A stretch of DNA of 10,320 nucleotides from Treponema sp. (GCA_031281855.1 JAITEW010000161.1:1-10320); one strand, 5' to 3'; numbered from the stretch's first letter, positions 1 to 7,124 are shown. A program made the numbers and translations. Notes: generated by a model from the letters alone, not told the origin.

Positions 1-1322
1 ACCCTGCTTTTAATGCTCTGGATGTTGGCGGTGATTTCGTTGATAGCCGCCGCTGTTTCGGTCATGTTGCTGGCAAGCTCGTTCCCGATGTCAAAAAGAG
101 AAACAGACTGTTTTTTAATAGTAACCACCAGGGCCTTGATCTTCTCCAGCGTCGCGTTAAAGTACCGTGCCAGGTCTCCCAGCTCGTCTCTGGAATTGAG
201 CGCCACCGTTTTGGTGAGGTCGCCTTCGCCTTCGGATATGTCCTTGAGAGTGAGGGCCACATTAACAATGGGCTTGGTAATGCTGACGGCAACAAAGAAG
301 ATAATGACCGCCGTCAGGATAACTGCCGCAACCGCCAGGATAACGGTAAAGACGGTCATGTCGCTGACTTCTTCCAGGATTATGGTCTTTTCCGTACCCA
401 GCATCAGGGCCCAGTTTGTACCGGTTTCACCTATGGTAAAGGGGTAGATGATCATTTCCAGATCTGTCTTGAGATCCTCTTCGTATTCCGCCAGCCGGTA
501 TTTTACGCCCTTTAGTACCGCGTCCTGGACCGAATTGGTGTCCGCGCTGAACAGGGAACTTTGCGCGTCCTTGAGGAGTTTCCCGACCTGTTCAAGGGCA
601 TAGCTGGCTATGATAGTAGCATTATTGGAGTAGACGGTCATGGCGGTGATGTCGGGGTGGCCCTTTATGGTATCGTCCACCACGGGCTGGGTATAGGCGG
701 TATTAATATTTACGCCGACCCGGCCTACTACCTCTCCTGTCTTGCGGTGAATAACCGGCACGGTAAGCTTGACGGTATAGGTATTCTCTCCCGCCACTGT
801 CTGCGGTACCGGATCATATATCAGTTCCTTTCGGGCGTCTTCCCCGGATATGTTGTGCATGACTGTTGCCACATCGTCATAAGTGAGGTGTTCAATCTCC
901 CCGGATCGCCTGGTGTACCAGTTGGCCCACTGTCCGGTTTCCGTACTGCCGGGCGTTCCCGCAAAAGCGGCGTCCATTCCCGGATCGATGTTATCGGGCT
1001 TAAAGACCACAAAAACGGCGATAAGCCGCTCCTCGGATTGCAAAATCGATTCCATGTATTGATCAAAACGGTTACGCTGCCTGCCAGCTTCGGTTTTGTC
1101 GTAATCGGCCATCGCGTCCGCCAGGGTCCTTATGGTCTGTAAGTACTCTTCATACCATATCTGGATAATCCGGGCCTGTTCCGCGGCAAGCCGTTCCTGG
1201 CTTTCCAGGGCCGTTTCCATCTGCATTGAAGAAGCGCGGTTAAGGAGGATAAAGGACATAAGCCCCACTACAGCTATCAAAATCGCAATAACAATGATAC
1301 TTAACCTGTACCGTAATTTCAT
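1..1322 (-). CDS. Methyl-accepting chemotaxis protein, N-terminal part (runs off left edge)
   Basis: Membrane chemoreceptor that would signal to the CheA/CheW array. From the ATG at 1320-1322 the minus strand stays open for 440 codons to the window edge, so the C-terminal signalling domain lies outside. Visible order: membrane helix at about residues 7-26; a periplasmic dCache-type sensor at about 27-320, with a long first helix (30-100) and two PAS-like halves (VFVVFKP near 103 and IGETGTNWALMLG near 297); second membrane helix at 323-346; HAMP domain at about 347-400 (DISEGEGDLT and RDELGDLARYFN); then the start of the first signalling helix (MTETAAAINEITANI). Residues 131-135 read WANWY, where amino-acid-binding dCache domains usually have an Arg two residues before the Trp-Tyr pair, so the ligand is probably not a plain amino acid; this is inference. 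AAGGAG lies 7 nt upstream of the start. It is separated from nifJ by a terminator and so is probably its own transcript. The family call is very secure; the ligand is unknown. Confidence 0.96.
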   Translation of the reverse strand, partial: MKLRYRLSIIVIAILIAVVGLMSFILLNRASSMQMETALESQERLAAEQARIIQIWYEEYLQTIRTLADAMADYDKTEAGRQRNRFDQYMESILQSEERLIAVFVVFKPDNIDPGMDAAFAGTPGSTETGQWANWYTRRSGEIEHLTYDDVATVMHNISGEDARKELIYDPVPQTVAGENTYTVKLTVPVIHRKTGEVVGRVGVNINTAYTQPVVDDTIKGHPDITAMTVYSNNATIIASYALEQVGKLLKDAQSSLFSADTNSVQDAVLKGVKYRLAEYEEDLKTDLEMIIYPFTIGETGTNWALMLGTEKTIILEEVSDMTVFTVILAVAAVILTAVIIFFVAVSITKPIVNVALTLKDISEGEGDLTKTVALNSRDELGDLARYFNATLEKIKALVVTIKKQSVSLFDIGNELASNMTETAAAINEITANIQSIKSR

Positions 1323-1329
1323 AAACGCG

Positions 1330-1335
1330 CTCCTT
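1330..1335 (-). promoter_or_regulatory. Ribosome binding site of the chemoreceptor gene
   Basis: The minus strand reads AAGGAG ending 7 nt before the ATG at 1322. This strong Shine-Dalgarno match fixes the start and leaves the whole first membrane helix intact. Confidence 0.85.
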
Positions 1336-1357
1336 AGAATTAAGATAATTTTATTAA

Positions 1358-1386
1358 TTTATACTATAAAATCAGGGATTACTACA
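1358..1386 (-). promoter_or_regulatory. Probable promoter region of the chemoreceptor gene
   Basis: AT-rich stretch just upstream of the ribosome binding site. On the minus strand it holds TATAGT (1363-1368) overlapping TATAAA (1358-1363); either could be a -10 box. No good -35 is found at 16-18 bp: the best is TGTAGT at 1381-1386, a 2/6 match, 17 bp from TATAAA. No TAAA/GCCGATAA sigma-28 pair is visible, although flagellar/chemotaxis sigma factors often control such genes. Weak call. Confidence 0.35.
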
Positions 1387-1401
1387 CCCCTCAGCACAAT
1401 T

Positions 1402-1438
1402 AAAAAAAACCCGGGCCGCTGTAAACCAGCGCCCGGGT
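1402..1438 (-). terminator. Rho-independent terminator downstream of nifJ
   Basis: The arms at 1409-1421 and 1427-1438 pair as a 12-bp GC-rich stem with one bulged base and a 5-nt loop. On the minus strand the stem is followed directly by eight T residues (A-run at 1402-1409 on the plus strand). This is the classical order for ending minus-strand transcription, about 70 nt after the nifJ stop and before the chemoreceptor promoter. There is no T-run on the plus-strand side. Confidence 0.9.
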
Positions 1439-1507
1439 CCGGATAAAAACCTTTGCTAACCGCGAACCGCCCTAACTATCAGGGAAGTTATACTCTGCGG
1501 TTTTTCT

Positions 1508-4500
1508 TTAGAAGGGCCTTTCGGCCAGGTACTTGTATTCCTTCCATACCCTTTCGGCCTGGGCTTTTGCCTTTGCAAGAAGCGCGTCTGCCCGGTCGGG
1601 GCTGGCGGCCTTGAGGCTCTTGAAGCGGACTTCCTTGTACATAAAGTCCTCAAGGCTCGTGGTCGGGTCCCTGGAGTCAAGCTGGAAGGGGTTCTTGCCC
1701 TGGTCCTTGAGCCTCGGGTCGTAACGGTAAAGGGGCCAGAGGCCGGAAGTCACCGCCGCCTTCTGCTGATCCATGCCTTTCGACATGTCGATGCCGTGGT
1801 TGATGCAGTGGGAATAGGCGATGATGATGGAAGCTCCGGGATAGGATTCGGCTTCCCTAAAGGCCCTGATGGTCTGGGCCAGGTTGGCTCCCAGGGAAAT
1901 CCTGGCCACATAGACATAGCCGTAGCTCATGGCCATGGCGCCAAGGTCTTTCTTGTTAACATCCTTGCCCGCAGCGGCGAACTTGGCGATAGCCCCGACA
2001 GGGGTAGCCTTGGACATCTGGCCGCCGGTGTTGGAATACACCTCGGTGTCCATCACCAGGAGGTTCACGTTCCTGTTGCTGGCCAGCACGTGGTCCAGCC
2101 CTCCGTAGCCAATGTCGTAACCCCAGCCGTCGCCGCCCAGTATCCACACCGACCGCTTGATAAAGTAGTCGGCCAGGGAAAGGAGCATCCTGGCTGTAGG
2201 TTTGGAATCGTTTTTAAGGGCCCCTTTCAGCTCATCGACGTTTTTCCGCTGCACCTCGATAGCATCGTCGTCGGCCTGCTCGTTGGCCAGGATCTTGTCG
2301 ATAACAGCAGCGGCAATGCCTTCGGCCTTGGCCTTAGCCGCCGTTTCCCGGGCGTGTTCCGCCAGCTTGTCGCTGGTAAGGCGCATACCCAGGCCGAATT
2401 CGGCGGCATCCTCAAAGAGGCTGTTGGACCACACGGGCCCCCGGCCGTCCGCACGCTGGGCGTAGGGGGTAGTAGGGAGGTTCCCGCCGTAGATGGAAGA
2501 ACAGCCGGTAGCGTTGGCGATAACCGCACGGTCGCCGTAGAGCTGGGAAAGAAGCTTCACGTAAGGAGTCTCGCCGCAGCCGCCGCAGGCGCCCGAGAAC
2601 TCAAAGAGCGGCCGCTTGTAGGCCAGGCCTTTCTGGGTGCCCAGATTGAGTTCCGCAGCGGGAACTTCGGGCAAAGAGAGGAAATAATCCCACGCCGCCG
2701 CCTGTTCGGCATGGTAAGCCGGATCGTCTGAGTAGGACTTCCAGGACAGGGCCTGGGGCTTGCTTGCGTCCTTGGACATAGGGCAGCAGTTGATGCAGAC
2801 CCCGCATTCCATGCAGTCTTCAGCGGAAATGACGAGCGTCGTCTTTTTGCCTTCCACAGCCTTGGGTTTGATAGCGGCGGTCTTGAACCCCCCAGGGGCC
2901 CTGGAGGCTTCGGCGTCGCTAAGGTTCTTCATGCGGATACAGGCGTGGGAACAGACCGCTGAGCACATGCCGCACTGGATGCACGCATCAGGGTTCCAAC
3001 TAGGCACCCGCTCGGCTACGGCCCGCTTTTCGTACTGCGTAGTGGCAGTGGGGAAGGTGCCGTCATCGGGGATCTTCGACACCGCAAGCTTGTCCCCTTC
3101 CTGGACGGAAACCGCCCCAAGGACTTCCTGAACCCAGCTGTCTTTGGCGGTTGCAAAGGGCTTTTTCATGTGAAGGTTCCCTTCTGCTGACGAAGGGTAC
3201 TTCACCTCTTCCACTGCGGAAAGGGAGGCGTCCACAGTGGCGTAGTTCTTCTGCACCACATCGGCGCCCTTCTTCCCGTAGGACTTCTCGATAAAATGCT
3301 TCATCTCCTCAACAGCCTTGGCTTCAGGGAGCACTCCGGAGATCTTGAAGTAAGCGGCCTGCATGACCGTGTTGATGCGGTTCCCCATGCCGGTGGAACG
3401 GGCGATTTCAGCGGCGTTGATGACATAGAACCTGAGCTTCTTGTCGATGATCCGCTTCTGGGCCTCTACAGGGATTTCCTTCCATACTTCGGCAGCGCTG
3501 AAGGGGCTGTTAAGGAGGAAAGTGCCGCCTTCTTTGACGTTAGCCAGCATGTCCAGGGTCTCCATGTACGAGAACTTATGGCATGCCAGGAAGTCCGCCT
3601 TGGTGATAAGGTAGGGGCGGCGTATGGCCTTTTTGCCGAAACGAAGGTGGCTGATGGTAAAGCCGCCGGACTTTTTGGAGTCATAGGAAAAATAAGCCTG
3701 CGCGGAGAGTTCCGGTTTGGCGTCGCCGATGATCTTGATGGAGTTCTTGTTGGCCCCCACGGTGCCGTCCGAACCAAGGCCGTAAAACATGGCCTCGTTC
3801 ATGCCTTCTTCGGCAAGGATGAAGTGCTCGTCGTAGTCCAGGCTCTTTCCAAGAAGGTCGTCCTTGATGCCTACCACGAAGTTGGAGATCTTCTTGCCCG
3901 AAAGGTTGTCGAACACCGCCTTGACCATAGCAGGGGTGAATTCCTTGGAACCCAGGCCGTAGCGGCCCCCTAAAAGGGCGGGGCATTCCTTAAAGGGCGC
4001 CTTGCCTGCGCTCAGCATTTCGCTGATAGCAACGCCCACGTCTTCGTACAGAGGCTCACCCAAAGCGCCGGGTTCCTTGGTCCGGTCCAGCACCGCCACG
4101 GCTTTGACCGTAGCAGGCAGGGCCTTTACAAAGAGTTCGGCGTCAAAAGGCCGGTAGAGCCGCGCTTTCAGCACCCCTACTTTTTCACCCTTAGACTGGA
4201 GGTATTCCACGGTTTCCTCGCAGGTTTCAGCGCCTGAACCCATGATAACGATGACTTTTTCAGCGTCTTTGGCGCCGAAGTAGTCGAACACGTGATAGGC
4301 GCGGCCGGTGAGTTTGGCGTACTTGTCCATTTCAGCCTGGACGATACCGGGGACTTTGAGGTAATAGGGGTTGACCCCTTCGCGGCCCTGGAAATAGGTG
4401 TCCGGGTTCTGGGCGGTACCGCGGATAGAGGGTTTTTCGGGACTAAGGCCCCGTTCCCGGTGGGCCCGCACCAGGCCGTCATCGATCATCTGGCGCATAA

Positions 4501-5071
4501 TATCAAAGGAAACTTCCTCGATTTTCTGGTATTCATGGCTGGTCCTGAAGCCGTCAAAAAAGTGGAGGAAAGGCACCCTGGAACGCAGGGTAGAAGCATG
4601 GGCGATAATTGCCAAATCCATCACTTCCTGGACGCTGTTGGAAGCAAGCATGGCCCAGCCGGTCTGGCGGCAGGCCATCACGTCCTGATGGTCCCCGAAA
4701 ATGGACAGCGACGACGTGGCCAGGGCCCTGGCGGCAATATGGAACACCGTGGGCGTAAGCTCCCCGGCGATTTTGTACATATTGGGGATCATGAGGAGAA
4801 GCCCCTGGGATGCGGTAAAGGTGGTGGAAAGGGCCCCGGTAGTCAAAGCGCCGTGGACCGCCCCTGCGGCGCCCGCTTCGGACTGCATTTCCACAACCTG
4901 GGGAATGGTTCCCCACAGGTTTTTCCGGCCCTGGGCGGAAAATTCGTCCGAGAGTTCCCCCATGGGGCTGGAAGGGGTAATCGGATATATCGCGATTACT
5001 TCGCTCAGCGCGTGGGCCACGTGGGCCGCGGCGTTGTTGCCGTCGATCATTACCATGTTCTTTTCTGCCAT
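1508..5071 (-). CDS. nifJ: Pyruvate:ferredoxin (flavodoxin) oxidoreductase
   Basis: Cytoplasmic enzyme converting pyruvate and CoA to acetyl-CoA and CO2 while reducing ferredoxin or flavodoxin; the central step of pyruvate fermentation. 1187 residues, a single-chain homodimeric type. Visible: pyruvate-binding domain I with YPITPSSPMGE (29-39; Thr32 matches the active-site Thr of the Desulfovibrio africanus enzyme), thiamine-contact Glu65, and substrate-contact Arg115 in HIAARAL; 2x[4Fe-4S] ferredoxin domain with Cys697/700/703/707 and Cys753/756/759/763; third cluster Cys829, Cys832, Cys857 and Cys1089; thiamine-diphosphate motif GDGWGYDIGYGG (980-991) with NTGGQ at 1014-1018. All catalytic and cluster residues are present and the frame is unbroken. 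Only 98 residues follow Cys1089, so the C-terminal domain VII that shields the D. africanus enzyme from oxygen seems absent. GAGGA lies 6 nt before the ATG. It is divergent from the alcohol dehydrogenase, which fits joint fermentative use. The product is very secure; a nitrogen-fixation role is not implied. Confidence 0.98.
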   Translation of the reverse strand: MAEKNMVMIDGNNAAAHVAHALSEVIAIYPITPSSPMGELSDEFSAQGRKNLWGTIPQVVEMQSEAGAAGAVHGALTTGALSTTFTASQGLLLMIPNMYKIAGELTPTVFHIAARALATSSLSIFGDHQDVMACRQTGWAMLASNSVQEVMDLAIIAHASTLRSRVPFLHFFDGFRTSHEYQKIEEVSFDIMRQMIDDGLVRAHRERGLSPEKPSIRGTAQNPDTYFQGREGVNPYYLKVPGIVQAEMDKYAKLTGRAYHVFDYFGAKDAEKVIVIMGSGAETCEETVEYLQSKGEKVGVLKARLYRPFDAELFVKALPATVKAVAVLDRTKEPGALGEPLYEDVGVAISEMLSAGKAPFKECPALLGGRYGLGSKEFTPAMVKAVFDNLSGKKISNFVVGIKDDLLGKSLDYDEHFILAEEGMNEAMFYGLGSDGTVGANKNSIKIIGDAKPELSAQAYFSYDSKKSGGFTISHLRFGKKAIRRPYLITKADFLACHKFSYMETLDMLANVKEGGTFLLNSPFSAAEVWKEIPVEAQKRIIDKKLRFYVINAAEIARSTGMGNRINTVMQAAYFKISGVLPEAKAVEEMKHFIEKSYGKKGADVVQKNYATVDASLSAVEEVKYPSSAEGNLHMKKPFATAKDSWVQEVLGAVSVQEGDKLAVSKIPDDGTFPTATTQYEKRAVAERVPSWNPDACIQCGMCSAVCSHACIRMKNLSDAEASRAPGGFKTAAIKPKAVEGKKTTLVISAEDCMECGVCINCCPMSKDASKPQALSWKSYSDDPAYHAEQAAAWDYFLSLPEVPAAELNLGTQKGLAYKRPLFEFSGACGGCGETPYVKLLSQLYGDRAVIANATGCSSIYGGNLPTTPYAQRADGRGPVWSNSLFEDAAEFGLGMRLTSDKLAEHARETAAKAKAEGIAAAVIDKILANEQADDDAIEVQRKNVDELKGALKNDSKPTARMLLSLADYFIKRSVWILGGDGWGYDIGYGGLDHVLASNRNVNLLVMDTEVYSNTGGQMSKATPVGAIAKFAAAGKDVNKKDLGAMAMSYGYVYVARISLGANLAQTIRAFREAESYPGASIIIAYSHCINHGIDMSKGMDQQKAAVTSGLWPLYRYDPRLKDQGKNPFQLDSRDPTTSLEDFMYKEVRFKSLKAASPDRADALLAKAKAQAERVWKEYKYLAERPF

Positions 5072-5077
5072 TTGTCT

Positions 5078-5082
5078 TCCTC
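5078..5082 (-). promoter_or_regulatory. Ribosome binding site of nifJ
   Basis: The minus strand reads GAGGA, 6 nt before the ATG at 5071, within a purine-rich leader. It supports the start that begins MAEKNMVMIDGN, which is normal for the family. Confidence 0.75.
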
Positions 5083-5127
5083 TTTCCTTTTTATTGAGGG
5101 ATTTGAACCAAAACTAGGTTTTCTATT

Positions 5128-5156
5128 ACTATAAACCCTTTTTAGAGAGGATACAA
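5128..5156 (-). promoter_or_regulatory. Predicted sigma-70-type promoter of nifJ
   Basis: On the minus strand TTGTAT (5151-5156) and TATAGT (5128-5133) are separated by exactly 17 bp. The -10 matches the consensus at 5/6 and the -35 at 3/6. Transcription would start near 5121, giving a leader of about 50 nt before the nifJ ATG. A short dyad, AAAAC-TAG-GTTTT at 5110-5122, sits at the predicted start point and could be an operator or a 5' mRNA hairpin. Confidence 0.6.
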
Positions 5157-5202
5157 GAGGACGGGGATACTTATATTTAGGTATACCGGACGCATAAACG
5201 TC

Positions 5203-5231
5203 TTGAAGGTCCCAACCCTAAGCGCTACCAT
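5203..5231 (+). promoter_or_regulatory. Possible promoter of the alcohol dehydrogenase gene
   Basis: TTGAAG (5203-5208) and TACCAT (5226-5231) are 17 bp apart, each a 4/6 match to the sigma-70 hexamers. Transcription would begin at about 5238-5239, exactly on the ATG that best fits the protein family, giving a leaderless message. This agrees with the lack of a Shine-Dalgarno sequence there. An alternative -10, TATATT at 5172-5177, has no good -35. Tentative. Confidence 0.3.
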
Positions 5232-5238
5232 AATGCCC

Positions 5239-6441
5239 ATGAAAACATTCACCAATTTCAGCATTAATCTGTATACGGATGTTCTTTTCGGCAAAGGAAC
5301 TGAAAACGATGCGGCTAAAATGATCAAAAAACACGGCGGGACCAGGGTCCTTATGGTCTACGGCGGGGGTTCGATTAAGAAAACAGGTCTCTACGACAGG
5401 GTAACCGCTTCCCTCAGAGCCGGAGGCATCCCCTGGGCCGAACTGGGAGGGGTGCGGCCCAACCCCAGGCGTTCGCTGGTGGAACAGGGCATAGACCTTG
5501 CCCGGAAGGAGCAGATCGATTTCCTCCTGGGCGTCGGCGGGGGGAGTTCCATTGATACCGCCAAGGCTATAGGCCTGGGGCTGGCCAATAACGGCGAGTA
5601 CTGGAAGTTTTATACCGGGACCCCTGCGGAAAAAATGGCGCCAGTAGGGACCATCCATACCATTGCCGCAGCAGGAAGCGAAACCAGCCGTTCCACAGTG
5701 CTGGTTGACGACCTTGGGACCGGGCAGAAACGGGGCCTTAACTGGGACCCCTGCAGGCCCGTTTTCGCCATTATGAATCCTGAACTGACCTACACGGTCC
5801 CGGCGTACCAGACCGGCGCAGGGGCTGCGGATATCCTAGCCCACACGGTGAGCCGCTATTTCTTCCAGGGATCGCCGGTGAGCCACCTGGGCGACGAGTT
5901 CGCCGAGGGCCTCATGCGGGACGTAGTACGGTTCGGCCCCCGGGCCATCGCCAAACCGGAGGATTACGAATCCCATGCGGAACTCATGATGGCCGCTTCT
6001 TACAGCCACAACGACCTGACCGGCATCGGCCGCTCGGGGCCCCGCGGCGGGGAGCACGCCCTGGAATCCCAGCTTTCGGGTTACTACGACACCGCCCACG
6101 GGGCCGGCCTCGCGGCAATCATGCCCGCATGGCTCCAGTACATCGCCAACCACGGCAGCCCCGGACAGATCGCCCGGGTGGCCCGGTTCGGAGTCAAGGT
6201 CTTTGGCGCGGACCCCGATATAGAGGACCCAAAAGCCGCCGCCGATGCGGGCCTTGAGGCGTTCCGTGCCTGGATCGCCTCTCTCGGCATGCCCCTTACA
6301 TTAAAAGAGCTGGGAATCCCCAAAGAAGACCTGGACGCCGTGGTCCGGCGCTGCATGGCAGTGAACAACGGCAAGGTCCCGGGCTTCATGGAACTGGACG
6401 AACACGCGGTACACGAGATTTTTGAAGCTATTGCGGAATAA
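5239..6441 (+). CDS. Iron-dependent alcohol dehydrogenase, NADPH-type (butanol dehydrogenase/YqhD-like)
   Basis: Group III metal-dependent alcohol dehydrogenase; reduces aldehydes to alcohols with NAD(P)H in the cytoplasm, a sink for reducing equivalents. 400 residues from the ATG at 5239. N-terminal Rossmann-like domain with YGGGS (41-45), the sequence that suits NADPH in YqhD and butanol dehydrogenases; VRPNPR (72-77); GGGSSIDTAK (100-109). The helical C-terminal domain holds the metal ligands Asp198 and His202 (DILAH), His273 (GEHALE) and His287 (TAHGAGLA), matching Asp194, His198, His267 and His281 of YqhD. The usual EH pair after His273 is ES here. The start is uncertain: in-frame TTG 5203 and ATG 5233 also exist and none has a clear ribosome site; ATG 5239 gives MKTFTNFSINLYTDVLFGKG, the normal family N-terminus. 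Divergent from nifJ. The family is secure; the aldehyde (acetaldehyde, butyraldehyde or a broad range) cannot be told. Confidence 0.93.
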   Translation: MKTFTNFSINLYTDVLFGKGTENDAAKMIKKHGGTRVLMVYGGGSIKKTGLYDRVTASLRAGGIPWAELGGVRPNPRRSLVEQGIDLARKEQIDFLLGVGGGSSIDTAKAIGLGLANNGEYWKFYTGTPAEKMAPVGTIHTIAAAGSETSRSTVLVDDLGTGQKRGLNWDPCRPVFAIMNPELTYTVPAYQTGAGAADILAHTVSRYFFQGSPVSHLGDEFAEGLMRDVVRFGPRAIAKPEDYESHAELMMAASYSHNDLTGIGRSGPRGGEHALESQLSGYYDTAHGAGLAAIMPAWLQYIANHGSPGQIARVARFGVKVFGADPDIEDPKAAADAGLEAFRAWIASLGMPLTLKELGIPKEDLDAVVRRCMAVNNGKVPGFMELDEHAVHEIFEAIAE

Positions 6442-6448
6442 CCCGGTA

Positions 6449-6479
6449 CTGTTCCAAAACCAACCGGGTTTTGGAACAG
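6449..6479. terminator. Hairpin between convergent genes, probable bidirectional terminator
   Basis: Perfect 13-bp inverted repeat: arm CTGTTCCAAAACC at 6449-6461, 5-nt loop, matching arm at 6467-6479. It starts 7 nt after the alcohol dehydrogenase stop and ends 6 nt from the lipoprotein stop (6486-6488). Neither side has a T-run, so it may stop transcription from both sides with help, or act as a 3'-end stabiliser. Confidence 0.65.
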
Positions 6480-6485
6480 ATTACC

Positions 6486-7064
6486 CTACTTCTTCCTTGA
6501 CGTGGCGATAGCCGCGTCAGAGATGCGGGTCCGGATGCCGCTCAGGATAGGGCGGATAGGCTGGGCTTTGGTTACGGCGTCCCGGTAATTAGAGGCGTCG
6601 AAACTGGACTGTGCGGCGGCGGCGGCGGTTTTTGCCGATGCCATATCCCGATCCAGGGCGTTGAAATCAAGCTGGATACCCTGTACCTGCTTTGCGGCTG
6701 CCAGTTCCCCTTCGGTCTGGACTATTTCGGGCTTTATACTGTTAAGAAGATTAGCCGCTTCTTCCCGGGCCCTTGCGGCTCCGGTTTTGCCGTCTGTAAG
6801 GGCCTTTTCCGCCGCCGCTATAGCCTCGGCAGCGTAGTTTTTAGCTGAATCATAGCGCTTGGAATCCGCCTCAGCCTGCATCTGGGTAAGCGCGTCCCTG
6901 GCGCGGACCAGGGTGTTTCCCGCGTAGGTAACCGCGTCGGCGTCGTTTTCCGCCCTGGTTACCGCGTCTATAGCCTTGTTCATGTCCTCTGTAGGAGGGG
7001 TTTTGCAGGCCAAAAACGTTCCTATAATCACAATAGTAAAGATGATGCTCACAAGCTTCTTCAT
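6486..7064 (-). CDS. Alanine-rich helical lipoprotein, DUF4398-like
   Basis: 192 residues. The N-terminus is a lipoprotein signal: MKK, hydrophobic core 4-18, lipobox FLAC with Cys20 as the lipidated residue, followed by KTPPTED. The mature part (21-192) is almost wholly alpha-helical by composition, rich in Ala, Asp, Glu and Lys, with a repeating pattern of small residues (RARDALTQM, NYAAEAIAAAEKALTDG, ARAREEAANLL, DRDMASAKTAAAAA) and a basic end, SRKK. The pattern recalls DUF4398 or helical-repeat envelope lipoproteins, but this is from memory of the pattern, not a search. It is expected in the inner or outer membrane, facing the periplasm. AAGGAG lies 6 nt before the ATG. It starts 60 bp from the divergent CHASE2 receptor gene and converges on the alcohol dehydrogenase. 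Biochemical role unknown. Confidence 0.88.
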   Translation of the reverse strand: MKKLVSIIFTIVIIGTFLACKTPPTEDMNKAIDAVTRAENDADAVTYAGNTLVRARDALTQMQAEADSKRYDSAKNYAAEAIAAAEKALTDGKTGAARAREEAANLLNSIKPEIVQTEGELAAAKQVQGIQLDFNALDRDMASAKTAAAAAQSSFDASNYRDAVTKAQPIRPILSGIRTRISDAAIATSRKK

Positions 7065-7070
7065 TTCATA

Positions 7071-7076
7071 CTCCTT
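7071..7076 (-). promoter_or_regulatory. Ribosome binding site of the lipoprotein gene
   Basis: The minus strand reads AAGGAG, 6 nt before the ATG at 7064. It selects this start over an out-of-frame ATG at 7067-7069. Confidence 0.85.
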
Positions 7077-7082
7077 ATATCA

Positions 7083-7110
7083 ACTATAACATATATCGGC
7101 CGAAAATCAA
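7083..7110 (-). promoter_or_regulatory. Predicted sigma-70-type promoter of the lipoprotein gene
   Basis: On the minus strand TTGATT (7105-7110; 4/6) and TATAGT (7083-7088; 5/6) are 16 bp apart, giving a very short leader of roughly 10-15 nt. The spacer holds a perfect 8-bp palindrome, TCGGCCGA (7096-7103), a possible operator. The divergent receptor gene starts at 7125, so its own promoter must overlap this one; a -10-like TATAAC at 7085-7090 on the plus strand has no convincing -35. Confidence 0.5.
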
Positions 7111-7115
7111 AGAAT

Positions 7116-7120
7116 AGGGG
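7116..7120 (+). promoter_or_regulatory. Ribosome binding site of the CHASE2 receptor gene
   Basis: AGGGG, 4 nt before the ATG at 7125. A moderate match with short spacing, but the only purine-rich site near a start that keeps the first membrane helix. Confidence 0.5.
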
Positions 7121-7124
7121 AATT

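Noticed and set aside
1132..1446. Plus-strand open frame of 104 codons over the chemoreceptor start and terminator
   Set aside because: It overlaps a clear gene on the other strand, its promoter region and its neighbour's terminator. The product has no domain and reads through the terminator stem.
1458..1502. AACCGC...GCGGTT inverted repeat after nifJ, similar to the ends of the repeat at 9655-9748
   Set aside because: Only 6 bp pair and the inner sequence does not match the other element, so a shared origin cannot be supported.
1796..2731. Long plus-strand open frame of 311 codons opposite nifJ
   Set aside because: It is antisense to a confident, highly conserved gene. Its protein is low-complexity Gly/Val/His with no motif, as expected from strong third-base GC bias of the real gene.
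1508..5071. Role of nifJ in nitrogen fixation
   Set aside because: No nif gene is in the window, and the neighbouring alcohol dehydrogenase points to fermentation.
4292..5134. Plus-strand open frame of 280 codons opposite the start of nifJ
   Set aside because: It is the same kind of shadow and runs across the nifJ start and leader; there is no ribosome site or recognisable domain.
7095..7102. GCCGATAT-like sequence on the minus strand, similar to a sigma-28 -10 box
   Set aside because: No TAAA-type -35 lies about 15 bp upstream, and a TTGATT/TATAGT pair explains the promoter better.
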